A stretch of 64,000 bases of DNA from Lunatimonas sp. (GCF_020832325.1 NZ_JAFIEU010000051.1:186001-250000), one strand, 5' to 3'. Shown: positions 9,377-19,873, counted from the stretch's first letter. Numbers and translations are program-made. Notes: generated by a model not told the origin, from the letters alone.

Positions 9377-9495
9377 GCCAAGGTTGAGAATGGTTTGATC
9401 GGATGAATACTTCCCCAAATCGGGTTGAAAAGAATTACTGATCCCTAATATTAGCTAAATACATGCCAAAAAGAAAGTGATTTGGTTTAAAAGAG

Positions 9496-9519
9496 TTTCC
9501 TTTTCTTTCTCTTTGTTTC
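9496..9519. promoter_or_regulatory. candidate GlpR/DeoR operator with 10-bp phased TTTC repeats
   Basis: TTTC occurs at 9496-9499, 9506-9509 and 9516-9519, an exact 10-base period, within a pyrimidine-rich tract just upstream of the glpD -7 box and 120 bases before the divergent repressor start. DeoR-family regulators such as AgaR bind repeated CTTTC-like units, so this is a natural operator candidate. A chance origin in a T/C-rich tract is possible. Confidence 0.45.
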
Positions 9520-9528
9520 TTTTTGTAT

Positions 9529-9536
9529 TACTTTTG
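9529..9536 (+). promoter_or_regulatory. -7 box of the glpDKF promoter
   Basis: TACTTTTG matches TAnnTTTG. It lies 17 bases before the glpD ATG, so the predicted leader is about 12 bases. No clear TTTG -33 element is found at the right distance; the T/C-rich operator candidate occupies that place. Confidence 0.5.
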
Positions 9537-9553
9537 AGTAAATCAAATGAGTA

Positions 9554-11122
9554 ATGGATAGAAATACAAATTTATCAAAGCTGGAGGAAAAGGAAAGGGT
9601 CTGGGATCTGGTCATCATAGGAGGAGGCGCCTCGGGGTTGGGGGTTGCTTTGGATGCTCTTTCGCGGGGGCTGAGTGTGGTGCTCTGTGAAAAAGCGGAT
9701 TTTGCACAGGGGACCTCAAGTCGTAGTACAAAGCTGGTTCATGGAGGCGTCAGGTACTTGGCCCAGGGGGAGATCGGTTTGGTATTTGAGGCATTGAAAG
9801 AGCGTGGTAGGCTATTGAATAATGCCCCTCACCTGACCGAAAACCAGCCCTTTATCATTCCTATCTATTCTTTTTTTGATCGGTGGAAGTATTCAATTGG
9901 ACTCAAGATCTACGATTGGATGGCGGGGCGCTTGCGACTCGGGAAAAGCAGGTTTATCTCCCGCAAGGTGACCATAAACCGATTACCCCAGATCAAGACG
10001 GAGGGTCTACGGGGAGGAATCGTCTATCACGACGGGCAATTTGACGATGCCCGACTGGCACTCGCCATTGCCCAGACCTGCGATGCCATGGGCGGCTGTA
10101 TACTCAACCATGTGCCTGTTTCGGATGTGACAAAAAACAGTCAAGGTAAGGTAGACGGCGTCTCTGTAAAGGATAGCGTGAGCGGTAAGAAGTACCGGAT
10201 TAAGGCAAAGGCAGTGGTGAATGCCACGGGCGTATTTGCGGATAAGATCCTGCGAATGGATCAGCCGGGTATTGGCAAGACCATTCAGCCAAGTCAAGGA
10301 ATTCACCTGGTGATGGATCGGTCTTTTTTGGGTGGACAAGACGCTTTGATGATTCCAGCCACCTCAGACGGGAGGGTGTTGTTTGCCGTACCATGGCAGG
10401 ATAAGCTGGTCGTTGGAACCACTGACACCCTACGGGAAAAGGCCAAAATGGAGCCTCGGCCTTTGGCAAAGGAAATCTCGTTTATCCTAGATACGGCTCG
10501 TCTTTACTTGAAAGAGGCCCCTACCCGCGAGGACGTGCTCTCGGTTTTTGCCGGATTGCGTCCATTGGCAGCCCCTAAAGAAGGTAGCATGAAAACCAAG
10601 GAGATTTCCCGAAGCCATAAGATTATCGTGTCTGATTCCGGGCTGATTACGCTTACCGGCGGTAAATGGACGACATTTCGGAAAATGGGCGAAGACACAG
10701 TGGAAGCAGTTGGAAAAGTAATTGGGGTCAAGTTAAACCCCAGCACGTCGATGGACATACGCTTGCATGGATATAGTGAGTCATTGGAGCTAAGTCACTG
10801 GAGAAGTTATGGTTCGGAGGCTGAGAGGTTGCGGGAAATGGTGAAGGAAAATCCCTCCCTAAACAAACGGCTACATGAAAAATACCCCTATACGGAAGCT
10901 GAAGTGGTATGGGCGGTGCGTGAAGAGATGGCCATGAAAGTGGAGGATGTATTGTCCCGCAGAATGAGAGTTTTGATACTGGATGCGAAAGCTGCCATCT
11001 CTATGGCACCAAGAGTTGCAGAGTTGATGGCAGGGGAATTGGGAAAAGACACCGCTTGGACTGCCGCGGAATTGGAAGATTTTAATAAATTAGCAAATAA
11101 ATATGTAATCGATAGCCTGTAA
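9554..11122 (+). CDS. glpD: glycerol-3-phosphate dehydrogenase (FAD, quinone-linked)
   Basis: 522 residues. The N-terminal FAD-binding motif is DLVIIGGGASGLGVALDA, followed by the GlpD signature SSRSTKLVHGGVRYLAQGE. Later motifs include AVVNATGVFAD, FAVPWQDKLVVGTTDT and GLRPL, and ITLTGGKWTTFRKM near the C-terminal domain. The enzyme oxidises glycerol-3-phosphate to dihydroxyacetone phosphate at the inner face of the cytoplasmic membrane and feeds electrons to menaquinone. It is first in the operon; glpK starts 3 bases after its stop codon. A divergent DeoR-type repressor and operator candidate lie upstream. Nothing is truncated. Confidence 0.96.
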   Translation: MDRNTNLSKLEEKERVWDLVIIGGGASGLGVALDALSRGLSVVLCEKADFAQGTSSRSTKLVHGGVRYLAQGEIGLVFEALKERGRLLNNAPHLTENQPFIIPIYSFFDRWKYSIGLKIYDWMAGRLRLGKSRFISRKVTINRLPQIKTEGLRGGIVYHDGQFDDARLALAIAQTCDAMGGCILNHVPVSDVTKNSQGKVDGVSVKDSVSGKKYRIKAKAVVNATGVFADKILRMDQPGIGKTIQPSQGIHLVMDRSFLGGQDALMIPATSDGRVLFAVPWQDKLVVGTTDTLREKAKMEPRPLAKEISFILDTARLYLKEAPTREDVLSVFAGLRPLAAPKEGSMKTKEISRSHKIIVSDSGLITLTGGKWTTFRKMGEDTVEAVGKVIGVKLNPSTSMDIRLHGYSESLELSHWRSYGSEAERLREMVKENPSLNKRLHEKYPYTEAEVVWAVREEMAMKVEDVLSRRMRVLILDAKAAISMAPRVAELMAGELGKDTAWTAAELEDFNKLANKYVIDSL

Positions 11123-11125
11123 TTC

Positions 11126-12628
11126 ATGACAAACCAAACCCAATTTATCCTCGCTTTGGACCAAGGCACCACTAGTTCCAGAGCCATACTTTTCGATCAT
11201 GCCGGACGTTCCGTAGCGGTTGCTCAGAAGGATTTCGAACAGCATTTCCCCAAGCCTGGCTGGGTCGAGCATGATCCCGCCGAAATTTGGACCTCTCAGG
11301 CAAGTGTGGCCACAGAAGCCATTACCAAGGCGGGCATTACGGCGGCACAACTAGCGGGAATCGGGATTACCAATCAACGGGAAACTACCATCTTGTGGGA
11401 CAGAAAGTCGGGTAAGCCACTTTATAATGCCATCGTCTGGCAAGACCGACGGACTTCAGCCTATTGCAACCAATTGAAAGACCAAGGCTACGCGGATCTC
11501 ATCAGCCGAAAAACCGGACTGATCATTGATGCTTATTTTTCTGCCACGAAGATCAAGTGGATTTTGGACAACGTATCAGGTGCTCGGGAAAAAGCCGAGC
11601 GGGGAGAGGTTTGTTTTGGTACAGTGGATACTTGGCTGATTTGGAAACTGACCAGTGGAAAAGAGCACCTGACGGATTTCACAAACGCCAGTAGAACGAT
11701 GATTTTTAACATCCACGAATTGAAGTGGGATGTGGAGCTGTTGGAGCTGTTTGATATTCCGGCTTCTATTTTACCGGAGGTTCGGCCGAGCAGTGAGCAG
11801 TTCTGTACCACGGCGGGTGATGTGTTTTCAGCCAAGATTCCGATCGCAGGAATTGCAGGCGATCAGCAGGCTGCCCTGTTCGGGCAGCTGTGTCTAAAGC
11901 CGGGGATGGCTAAAACGACCTACGGGACAGGCTGCTTTTTGGTCATGAATACCGGGGAAAAGCCGGTTGAGTCAAAAAATAAGTTGCTCACAACCATCGC
12001 TTGGGGCCTGAATGGGAAAGTGACCTATGCATTGGAGGGGAGTGTCTTTATAGGAGGTGCTGCCATTCAGTGGCTTAGGGATGGAGTGGAGATTATTCGT
12101 CAAGCAGGCGATAGCCAAGCACTTGCGGAACGTTTGGACGATAATGACGGAGTATACTTTGTGCCTGCCTTGACAGGATTGGGGGCACCTTACTGGGATC
12201 AGGACGCCCGAGGGGCGTTTTTTGGGATAACCCGAGGAACTACCCGGGCACATATGGCCCGGGCTGCACTGGAGGCCATTGCGTATCAGGTATATGATGT
12301 GCTAAAGGCTATGGAAAAAGATGCGGGAGAGGAGACGAAGGAAATGCGGGTGGATGGTGGAGCTACGGCAAACGATTTTTTGATGCAATTTCAAGCTGAC
12401 CTGATTCGGTGTCAGATAAAGCGTCCACAGATGTTGGAAACTACGGCGCTCGGGGCTGCCTATTTGGCAGGACTGGCCGTGGGGTATTGGAAGAGTGTGG
12501 AGGATCTTCGGGAATTGTGGGAGACCGATGCGAGTTTTGAACCGAAGATGGATCAAGAGAAGGTTGCGAAAAACCTCCATTTTTGGCATAAAGCCATTGA
12601 TAGAACTTTAAACTGGATGGAGGAGTAG
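11126..12628 (+). CDS. glpK: glycerol kinase
   Basis: 500 residues, standard length. FGGY-kinase motifs: [15 protein letters not shown] near the N-terminus with Asp12 in the phosphate-binding loop, [24 protein letters not shown] with the Arg-Glu pair that binds glycerol, [25 protein letters not shown], and [18 protein letters not shown]. It phosphorylates glycerol with ATP, trapping it as the substrate for GlpD. It sits between glpD (3-base gap) and glpF (3-base gap), which shows a tightly coupled operon: GlpF admits glycerol, GlpK phosphorylates it and GlpD oxidises it. Confidence 0.97.
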   Translation: MTNQTQFILALDQGTTSSRAILFDHAGRSVAVAQKDFEQHFPKPGWVEHDPAEIWTSQASVATEAITKAGITAAQLAGIGITNQRETTILWDRKSGKPLYNAIVWQDRRTSAYCNQLKDQGYADLISRKTGLIIDAYFSATKIKWILDNVSGAREKAERGEVCFGTVDTWLIWKLTSGKEHLTDFTNASRTMIFNIHELKWDVELLELFDIPASILPEVRPSSEQFCTTAGDVFSAKIPIAGIAGDQQAALFGQLCLKPGMAKTTYGTGCFLVMNTGEKPVESKNKLLTTIAWGLNGKVTYALEGSVFIGGAAIQWLRDGVEIIRQAGDSQALAERLDDNDGVYFVPALTGLGAPYWDQDARGAFFGITRGTTRAHMARAALEAIAYQVYDVLKAMEKDAGEETKEMRVDGGATANDFLMQFQADLIRCQIKRPQMLETTALGAAYLAGLAVGYWKSVEDLRELWETDASFEPKMDQEKVAKNLHFWHKAIDRTLNWMEE

Positions 12629-12631
12629 GCT

Positions 12632-13378
12632 ATGACGACATTTGTTGCTGAGTTTGTAGGTACCTCCCTGTTGATCGCCATGGGATCCGGGGTAGTTGCC
12701 AATGTGGTCTTGAACAAGACCAAGGGATTTGACTCCGGCTGGATCGTGATCACCACGGCTTGGGCGTTGGGAGTTTTTATCGGAGTCGTGGTAGCGGGTC
12801 CATACAGTGGGGCTCACCTCAACCCTGCCGTAAGTGTGGGACTTGCTTTGACGGGTGATTTTGCTTGGAGTATGGTTCCTCATTACGTGCTGGCGCAGGT
12901 ACTTGGGGCCATGTTTGGTTCGGGGATTGCGTGGTTGGTATATAAGGACCATTTCGATGCCACACCTGATCCGGGTTTAAAGTTTGCTCCCTTTGGTACG
13001 GTACCGGCGATCAGGAATTACGGTTCAAATCTGATTTCTGAAATGGTTGGTACATCGGTGCTGATTATTGTGATTTTATATTCTACGGATCCCGTTATTA
13101 ACGATGGGAATAATACGCCTATAGGACTTGGGTCTTTGGGTGCGCTGCCTGTGGCCTTTTTGGTTTGGGTGATAGGACTTTCATTGGGAGGCACCACCGG
13201 CTATGCCATCAATCCTGCCCGTGACCTGGGGCCGCGGATTATGCATGCCATTTTGCCCATCAAAGGCAAGGGGACAAGCGATTGGGCGTATAGTTGGGTT
13301 CCTATTGTAGGACCGATCTTGGGGGCTTCGATAGCGGCTGGGATTTATATGTTGTTGGGTCTTTGGGGGATGGTTTGA
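12632..13378 (+). CDS. glpF: glycerol facilitator, MIP/aquaglyceroporin family
   Basis: 248 residues with six hydrophobic membrane spans and two half-helices carrying the NPA boxes: SGAHLNPAVSVG (Asn64) and GYAINPARDLGPR (Asn194). The Asp after the second NPAR marks the glycerol-conducting subgroup rather than strict water channels. It lies in the inner membrane and allows passive glycerol entry. It follows glpK after 3 bases. Confidence 0.95.
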   Translation: MTTFVAEFVGTSLLIAMGSGVVANVVLNKTKGFDSGWIVITTAWALGVFIGVVVAGPYSGAHLNPAVSVGLALTGDFAWSMVPHYVLAQVLGAMFGSGIAWLVYKDHFDATPDPGLKFAPFGTVPAIRNYGSNLISEMVGTSVLIIVILYSTDPVINDGNNTPIGLGSLGALPVAFLVWVIGLSLGGTTGYAINPARDLGPRIMHAILPIKGKGTSDWAYSWVPIVGPILGASIAAGIYMLLGLWGMV

Positions 13379-13437
13379 GCAACAAGCCAGTTTGTGATCT
13401 TTTTTGAGCCTTACCTACCTATTAAAGCTACCATTTT

Positions 13438-14679
13438 ATGAATAACGTATCCAGCTCGTTTGGCAGCTATTCGCTGCTCGTCTTTTCGCTCTATATTTTT
13501 TTGTTCATTTTTCCTTTTCCAGCCCAACATATTCCGTTTGGACAAGAATTAACCAATGCCTCCTATGGATGGCTAATCAAATCATTTTCCGATTGGGTGG
13601 CCTATAGCCTTCTGAGACTGGATGAGGTAAACTATGAGGGTGGGTATGGAAGTGGGGATACTACCTATGACTATGTGCAGTTGCTGGCCAAATCACTGCT
13701 ATCCCTGGTAGGTGCGATGGGTCTATTGGCTCTTAGCAAGCGAATTTCTTGGTTAGGCAACCCCTTTGCCCTGGTTCGTGTTTACGCTAGGTATTTTGTT
13801 GGGATTACGTTAATTGTGTATGGCGTTGCTAAGTTTTGGGGAGGGCAGTTTCCGGCTGCCAGTCTAGGGTCATTGGAACAGGTACATGGGGACTTTTCAC
13901 CGATGGGATTAGCATGGCGCTTTTTTGGATACTCCGACCTATACAAGGTATTTATGGGAGTGTCGGAGATTGCGGCGGGTGCGCTATTGCTTTTTCGTCG
14001 CACGGTTGTCATTGGAGCCTTGCTATCCGTAGCCGTCACGTTTAATATTTTCATGGTGAATATGTCTTTTGATGTGCCGGTAAAAATCCTTTCCGGTCAT
14101 CTTTTGCTTTTTTCTATCGTGATTTTATGGCCTTATTTGCGGCAGTTAGTAGTTATCCTGGTGTGTCGTCGGGAGGGACAGATCAAGTACGAGCCAAGGC
14201 GGTTTACCTCGAAAAGGCAGAAATGGGTCTACCGAGCGGCAAAGTATTACCTCGTATTCATAATCCCTTTTAGTCTGTTCGTGGGGCAATACCTCAGGCA
14301 GGGTAGAGATGGACCCGACAACCCTTGGGACGGAGCCTATAGGGTCACGGGATTTGAGGTAACAGGGGAATCGATAGAGGATCCGGTTGAAATGCTGGTT
14401 TTGGAAAAGAATTCACTTTTAGTTCGGCATGTATCTGGAAGCATGCTATATTTAACTACCGGCGAGCTTGGGGATGATGGCTTTATGCTGGTGAATGGGT
14501 ACGATCAGGATGAAGAACTGGGAAGCTTGCGAATCACACAAGATGGCGGGCTGCATCATATCAGGTGGGAGGCAGGAGAAAGCCAGCTTTCAATGACAGC
14601 AACTCGAAAGATAAAATCAGATTATTTTTTGAATAAAAGAGGATTCAATTGGATAAATGAATATCCAGTTAACAGATAG
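13438..14679 (+). CDS. DoxX-like membrane protein with C-terminal soluble domain
   Basis: 413 residues. Several hydrophobic segments lie in the first 290 residues; the part around residues 118-235 (FVGITLIVYGVAKF, FMGVSEIAAGALLLF, GHLLLFSIVILWPY) resembles the four-helix DoxX/DoxD family. After the last membrane segment comes a soluble domain of roughly 120 residues of beta-rich character (FEVTGESIEDPVEMLVLEKN), probably on the periplasmic side. Function is unknown. It lies 59 bases after glpF on the same strand with no terminator between, so it may be co-transcribed with the glycerol genes, but a link to glycerol metabolism is not shown. Confidence 0.75.
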   Translation: MNNVSSSFGSYSLLVFSLYIFLFIFPFPAQHIPFGQELTNASYGWLIKSFSDWVAYSLLRLDEVNYEGGYGSGDTTYDYVQLLAKSLLSLVGAMGLLALSKRISWLGNPFALVRVYARYFVGITLIVYGVAKFWGGQFPAASLGSLEQVHGDFSPMGLAWRFFGYSDLYKVFMGVSEIAAGALLLFRRTVVIGALLSVAVTFNIFMVNMSFDVPVKILSGHLLLFSIVILWPYLRQLVVILVCRREGQIKYEPRRFTSKRQKWVYRAAKYYLVFIIPFSLFVGQYLRQGRDGPDNPWDGAYRVTGFEVTGESIEDPVEMLVLEKNSLLVRHVSGSMLYLTTGELGDDGFMLVNGYDQDEELGSLRITQDGGLHHIRWEAGESQLSMTATRKIKSDYFLNKRGFNWINEYPVNR

Positions 14680-14686
14680 GAGCTAT

Positions 14687-15238
14687 ATGGGAAAGAAATT
14701 TACATCGCTGAATGCTGACACAAGGGATTTTATCGAAGCACAGAAAATCTTTTTTGTTGGTACTGCAGCCGCAGAGGGTAGAGTTAATGTTTCTCCCAAA
14801 GGGATGGACACCCTTCGTGTTTTGGACGATAACCTGCTCGTTTGGCTCAACCTAACCGGAAGTGGCAACGAGACAGCGGCACACCTGCGCCTGCTTCCCC
14901 GGATGACAATCCTATTTTGTGCCTTTGAAGGGAAGCCGATGATATTGAGGCTGTATGGCACAGCCAAGATCTTCCATCCCAGGGATGTGTCGTTTGGTGA
15001 GTATTTGGGCCTTTTTCCGAATATCTCAGGTGCCAGGCAGGTCGTGGAGTTGTCGATTGACCTCGTACAGACATCCTGTGGGTTTGCTGTGCCACTGATG
15101 GAGTTCAAAGAAGAACGACCTACGCTTTCGGCTTGGGCTGATAGAAAGGGAGCAGAGGGAATAGAAGCCTATTGGCTGGAAAAAAACACAAAAAGTATAG
15201 ACGGTTTAGAGACGGGTATTTTGGAGGACAACGCCTAG
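14687..15238 (+). CDS. pyridoxamine 5'-phosphate oxidase (PPOX)-fold protein
   Basis: 183 residues from the ATG at 14687; an upstream ATG at 14657 would overlap the previous gene, whereas 14687 has an AGGAG ribosome site at 14678-14682 and the family-like start MGKKFTSLNADTRDFIEAQK. Motifs IFFVGTAAAEGRVNVSPKG, VWLNLTGSGNETAAHL and LRLYGTAKIFHP are typical of FMN-binding split-barrel PPOX-like proteins. These bind FMN or F420 and act as oxidoreductases of mostly unknown substrates; no specific reaction can be assigned. It is the last gene before the bidirectional terminator at 15265. Confidence 0.85.
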   Translation: MGKKFTSLNADTRDFIEAQKIFFVGTAAAEGRVNVSPKGMDTLRVLDDNLLVWLNLTGSGNETAAHLRLLPRMTILFCAFEGKPMILRLYGTAKIFHPRDVSFGEYLGLFPNISGARQVVELSIDLVQTSCGFAVPLMEFKEERPTLSAWADRKGAEGIEAYWLEKNTKSIDGLETGILEDNA

Positions 15239-15264
15239 GCCTTGGGGGAAATCGTGCTACATGT

Positions 15265-15297
15265 AAAAAGGGCTGCTCGTCAATGAGCAGCCCTTTT
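15265..15297. terminator. bidirectional intrinsic terminator between the PPOX gene and atpC
   Basis: A 13-bp perfect stem (AAAAGGGCTGCTC at 15266-15278 and GAGCAGCCCTTTT at 15285-15297) with a 6-base loop. It has a T-run on each strand, so it can end the rightward glycerol-region transcript and the leftward atpD-atpC transcript. Confidence 0.92.
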
Positions 15298-15322
15298 AGG
15301 TAATGAGTAGAAAATAAAGGAG

Positions 15323-15568
15323 TTATACCAGTACTTTCTCTGCCAATACGATGATTTTATTGTCGTTTACTTCAACCACTCCTCCATCAACCTGGACCGT
15401 GCGTTTCCCATCAGCCGTAGAAAAGGAAACAGATCCTTTGGCCAGGGCCGACACGATAGGCGCGTGGTTTTTTAATACCTGAAACGATCCATCGGCTCCA
15501 GGAAACGAAGCTTCAGAAACTTCTCCTTCGAATATTTTCTTATCGGGAGTAATGATTTCTAGGTGCAT
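15323..15568 (-). CDS. atpC: F1 ATP synthase epsilon subunit, short form
   Basis: 81 residues that cover only the N-terminal beta-sandwich (MHLEIITPDKKIFEGEV, FPGADGSFQVLKNHAPIVSAL, VDGGVVEVNDNKIIVLAE). The C-terminal two-helix hairpin found in the roughly 130-residue epsilon of most bacteria is missing. The ending is clean, followed by a terminator, so it is the native short form seen in Bacteroidota rather than a truncation. Without the helices the usual epsilon brake on ATP hydrolysis should be absent. It follows atpD by 53 bases. Confidence 0.93.
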   Translation of the reverse strand: MHLEIITPDKKIFEGEVSEASFPGADGSFQVLKNHAPIVSALAKGSVSFSTADGKRTVQVDGGVVEVNDNKIIVLAEKVLV

Positions 15569-15621
15569 AGTTTATCGTTATAATGGGGTGTCGAAAAGGC
15601 ACCCCACATGGGCATATCAAT

Positions 15622-17133
<1,512 letters not shown>

Positions 17134-17170
17134 TTAAGATGAAAAGGATCTGAACTTTTTTATTCGGATG

Positions 17171-17200
17171 CAAAATTAGTTAATAAAGATTAATACCAAA
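17171..17200 (-). promoter_or_regulatory. Bacteroidota-type promoter of atpD-atpC
   Basis: On the minus strand, TTTG at 17200-17197, an 18-base spacer and TAATTTTG at 17178-17171. Both elements match the Bacteroidota consensus. Predicted transcription start is near 17164, giving a leader of about 40 bases before the atpD ATG. Confidence 0.65.
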
Positions 17201-17304
17201 GGATGTTTTAAAAATTAATCCACTTTACCTCAATTTTTTATAAGTAATTCCAAAAGGAGGATTTAGTCGTTGAATTCCTTCGTATGGGGCCCCACACGAG
17301 GGGT

Positions 17305-17802
17305 TTAGAAAATTCTCCTGGCCCGAATAAACCTGCCCGACCAATAGTTTGAAAAGACATTGTCCTCGGTAACACCCAACGAGGTGGAAGCATGGATAAA
17401 CTGTACGTTGCCACGGCCTGTTTGCGTGACTATGCCGGCATGGGTGACTTTTCTTCGCCGGTTGCCTGTAGCGAAGAATACCACATCGCCCTTGGCCAGT
17501 TTTCCTTTGGGTACATTCTTGCCAATTTTGCTTTGGTCTTCCGTGGTCCGTGGTAAGGTGACCCCCACACTTCGAAAGGAAAGGTATACCAGTGCGGAGC
17601 AGTCCATCCCAGACCGGGTGGTGCCGCCGTAGCGGTAGGGAGTACCCCTGTAAGATTTGGCCGTATCAATCACCTGCTGTATATTCTGGGATCTAATTTT
17701 TTTGGAAGGAGAACAAGAGGACAATCCCAGCAAGTAGCCGATTGTCAGAAGTTGGAGAAAAATGGGTACAAAGCGGTGTGATCGTTGCAGCATACGGGTC
17801 AT
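17305..17802 (-). CDS. NlpC/P60 family lipoprotein, peptidoglycan endopeptidase
   Basis: 165 residues. The N-terminus has a hydrophobic segment ending in the lipobox LSSC, so Cys30 should be lipidated and the protein anchored in the envelope. The NlpC/P60 domain follows: YRGTPYRYGG, catalytic Cys68 in SGMDCSALVY, His121 in VTHAGIV, and His137 in FIHASTSLGV as third catalytic residue. Such enzymes cut the D-glutamyl to diaminopimelate bond in peptidoglycan stem peptides. No SH3b or LysM domain is attached, so this is the minimal form. The gene stands alone, 180 bases upstream of atpD on the same strand. Confidence 0.92.
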   Translation of the reverse strand: MTRMLQRSHRFVPIFLQLLTIGYLLGLSSCSPSKKIRSQNIQQVIDTAKSYRGTPYRYGGTTRSGMDCSALVYLSFRSVGVTLPRTTEDQSKIGKNVPKGKLAKGDVVFFATGNRRRKVTHAGIVTQTGRGNVQFIHASTSLGVTEDNVFSNYWSGRFIRARRIF

Positions 17803-18052
17803 CGGTAATTTTAGGCCAATTATAGTGGATAGCCTTTGGTAAAAAAAATCCCCAGCGTTTTTTAGCGTATAAATATTCTGGTTGTGCCAGCTGGTTTTCA
17901 GATCAAAGGATGGCTAGGAAGAGTTTGAAAAAAATGGTTAATTTAGCAACACAAAGGCAAGCAAAATTCCGGTTTCATCGTTATCTCCCCGGAGGAATGA
18001 GGTGAAATTGGAAACCCAGCAAAGACGGGAATAAACCGCTGAGGCGATTACC

Positions 18053-18301
18053 ATGAGCAAAGAGGACTTCAGAAAACTTTCATTGAATAAAAAGATTCAA
18101 AAACTCTATACGGAGGGAACCTTCGTGGTGGCCATTCGCTATTATGCCTACAAGGTAAATCTCTACCTCCTGGGGCAGGAGTATGTGGAGGTGTTTTACA
18201 ACCACAAGCACGACCGCATCGATAAGATTGAATTTCTAAACCACCGGCATTCACGGATGAAGTTTTACTTAGATCAGATTTCCCTGGAAAAGATTGCCTA
18301 A
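18053..18301 (+). CDS. small conserved-looking protein of unknown function
   Basis: 82 residues, no signal peptide or clear membrane span. It is rich in Tyr, Lys and His, with the pattern VVAIRYYAYKVNLYLLGQEYVEVFYN followed by a charged helix-like stretch KHDRIDKIEFLNHRHS; no family is recognised. Coding is supported by a proper ATG, balanced codon use and a stop 5 bases before the convergent coaE end, leaving no spare DNA. The 250 bases upstream hold no other gene. Confidence 0.7.
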   Translation: MSKEDFRKLSLNKKIQKLYTEGTFVVAIRYYAYKVNLYLLGQEYVEVFYNHKHDRIDKIEFLNHRHSRMKFYLDQISLEKIA

Positions 18302-18306
18302 TAGGC

Positions 18307-18915
18307 TTAGCGTTTCGGACCGATTAGTTGCTGATGGATTTTCAATACCTGTGGGATCACCATTTTTTGCTCTGAATTATCGATCACAAAAGCAGACGCT
18401 TGCTTTTTTTTGTCATCCGCCCACTGCCGATCGATGATCGCTTTCACCTCCTCTTTGGTTCGCTGTGGATCCCGAAGTAAGACTCTGAAGATCCGTAAGC
18501 TTTCCGGAGCGGTAACGGTGATGATACGGTCCAGTTCCTGATAGGATCCGGTTTCGAACAGTAAGGCAGCCTCCTTCAGTACATAGGGTGTATCCTGTCT
18601 GTGAGACCAAGTTCGGAAGTCCTCTCCCACAAAGGGGTGTACCAGTCCATTGATAAGCTCGGTATTGTGTTTTTCGGCAAATACTTTTGAGGCTAGATAA
18701 CTTCTGTTAAGGCTGCCGTCGGATTGGTAGGATTCCCGACCAAATGCCTTTACGATTGCTTCTCGCAGGGGGGCGTGGTTCGTCATGAGCCATTTGGCTC
18801 TGTCGTCGGCGTAGTAAATAGGGACTCCGAGGAGGTTGAAGATTTTAGCGACTAGCGTTTTTCCAGCACCTATTCCACCGGTGATACCCACCAGTAATTT
18901 TTTGGGCTCACTCAT
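18307..18915 (-). CDS. coaE: dephospho-CoA kinase
   Basis: 202 residues. P-loop GITGGIGAGKT at 10-20, then GVPIYYADDRAKWLM (substrate-binding Asp), NTELINGLVHPFV and VLKEAALLFETGS, all CoaE signatures; a lid-like region has RDPQRTKEEVKAIIDRQ. It catalyses the last step of coenzyme A synthesis in the cytoplasm. Its start overlaps the end of the YbbR-like gene by 8 bases, so it is translationally coupled as the last gene of the nusB-led operon. Confidence 0.95.
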   Translation of the reverse strand: MSEPKKLLVGITGGIGAGKTLVAKIFNLLGVPIYYADDRAKWLMTNHAPLREAIVKAFGRESYQSDGSLNRSYLASKVFAEKHNTELINGLVHPFVGEDFRTWSHRQDTPYVLKEAALLFETGSYQELDRIITVTAPESLRIFRVLLRDPQRTKEEVKAIIDRQWADDKKKQASAFVIDNSEQKMVIPQVLKIHQQLIGPKR

Positions 18916-19873
18916 AGATCAATTTGAAGGTGGCGGGTTCAAAGCCAATGACTTCCAGGTAGGAAGGGTCTGCGCTCAAATTCACGGAAACGGTGCTGTC
19001 TTCCCGGTTGCGGTTGTTGTAGCTGAGAATTGCTTTCAAATCCAACTTTTCGAAGTCTGCTACTTTTCGCTCGTCAAGAAGGTAGAACATGTTCACGGCT
19101 GAAACGTCTGGTTCAATCTTTACATTTGAGGGGAGAAATGTTTTTTGAATCTCCAGTGTTTTTTTGCCCTCGACAAACTCCACTACCTCAAAGGAGACCA
19201 ATACCGATTCCTCATCCAATGTCAGGTAATCTCTTAGGTTTCTTGGTACGGAGAGGGGCAGGAGTTTGACAAAATCCTGATTGATGTTCTGCTCTCCCAG
19301 ATCGACTTTCCATTTGCCGTCTAGATCTTGGATTTTGGTAATGGGGCCTCGGACGGTTACCTGACCGGGATCTACGGATATAGGTGAGCCAAAACGAAAA
19401 TTTTTCGAAAGAAGGTTTTCGGATGTGTCGGGTTCAATGGTGATTTTTCTCGAGATAATTTTGTCAATCCTGAACGAAATGGTGTCTTGAACGATCGTTA
19501 CCAGTTGTGTAGGGGTAAGTGTTTCGGCAAGCTCACGCTGAAGGCTTCGGGTCAGGACAAAACTGTTTCGGGAGGGATCGTCGAGCTCGATGATAAAGGG
19601 GGTTGATTGGAACTTGAAATATTTCCGCAGCAGGTCCCATCCGTTGCCGTTGATCTCAATGGAAATTTGATCAGGAAGTGGTTCTACGGGCATGAACTCC
19701 GACTGATCGTAGGAAAAAGCAATGGGCTGTCTCACCACGGTGGTGTAGTCGTCCTTATTCAGGGCGTTCAAAAGCCAAAAAGTGGTAGCCGTGACAACGC
19801 ACAAAACCACCACTTTTAAGTTTGAAGACGCCTTCGGTTTGAGTTTGTCGAAGAATTGTCGAATGTTGCCCAA
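18908..19873 (-). CDS. YbbR-like domain protein
   Basis: 321 residues. One N-terminal membrane helix (VVVLCVVTATTFWLLNAL, about residues 21-38) anchors a long exported part that shows repeated beta-strand units such as FRFGSPISVDPGQVTVRGP, matching YbbR repeats. In Firmicutes YbbR (CdaR) regulates the c-di-AMP cyclase CdaA; that partner is not nearby here, so the role in Bacteroidota is uncertain. It is 10 bases after yajC and overlaps coaE by 8 bases. Confidence 0.82.
   Translation of the reverse strand: MGNIRQFFDKLKPKASSNLKVVVLCVVTATTFWLLNALNKDDYTTVVRQPIAFSYDQSEFMPVEPLPDQISIEINGNGWDLLRKYFKFQSTPFIIELDDPSRNSFVLTRSLQRELAETLTPTQLVTIVQDTISFRIDKIISRKITIEPDTSENLLSKNFRFGSPISVDPGQVTVRGPITKIQDLDGKWKVDLGEQNINQDFVKLLPLSVPRNLRDYLTLDEESVLVSFEVVEFVEGKKTLEIQKTFLPSNVKIEPDVSAVNMFYLLDERKVADFEKLDLKAILSYNNRNREDSTVSVNLSADPSYLEVIGFEPATFKLIYE

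Noticed and set aside
17950-18052. Possible cobalamin or other known riboswitch in the leader of the 82-residue gene
   Set aside because: Short stretches look similar, but the conserved core of no known class could be laid out in order.
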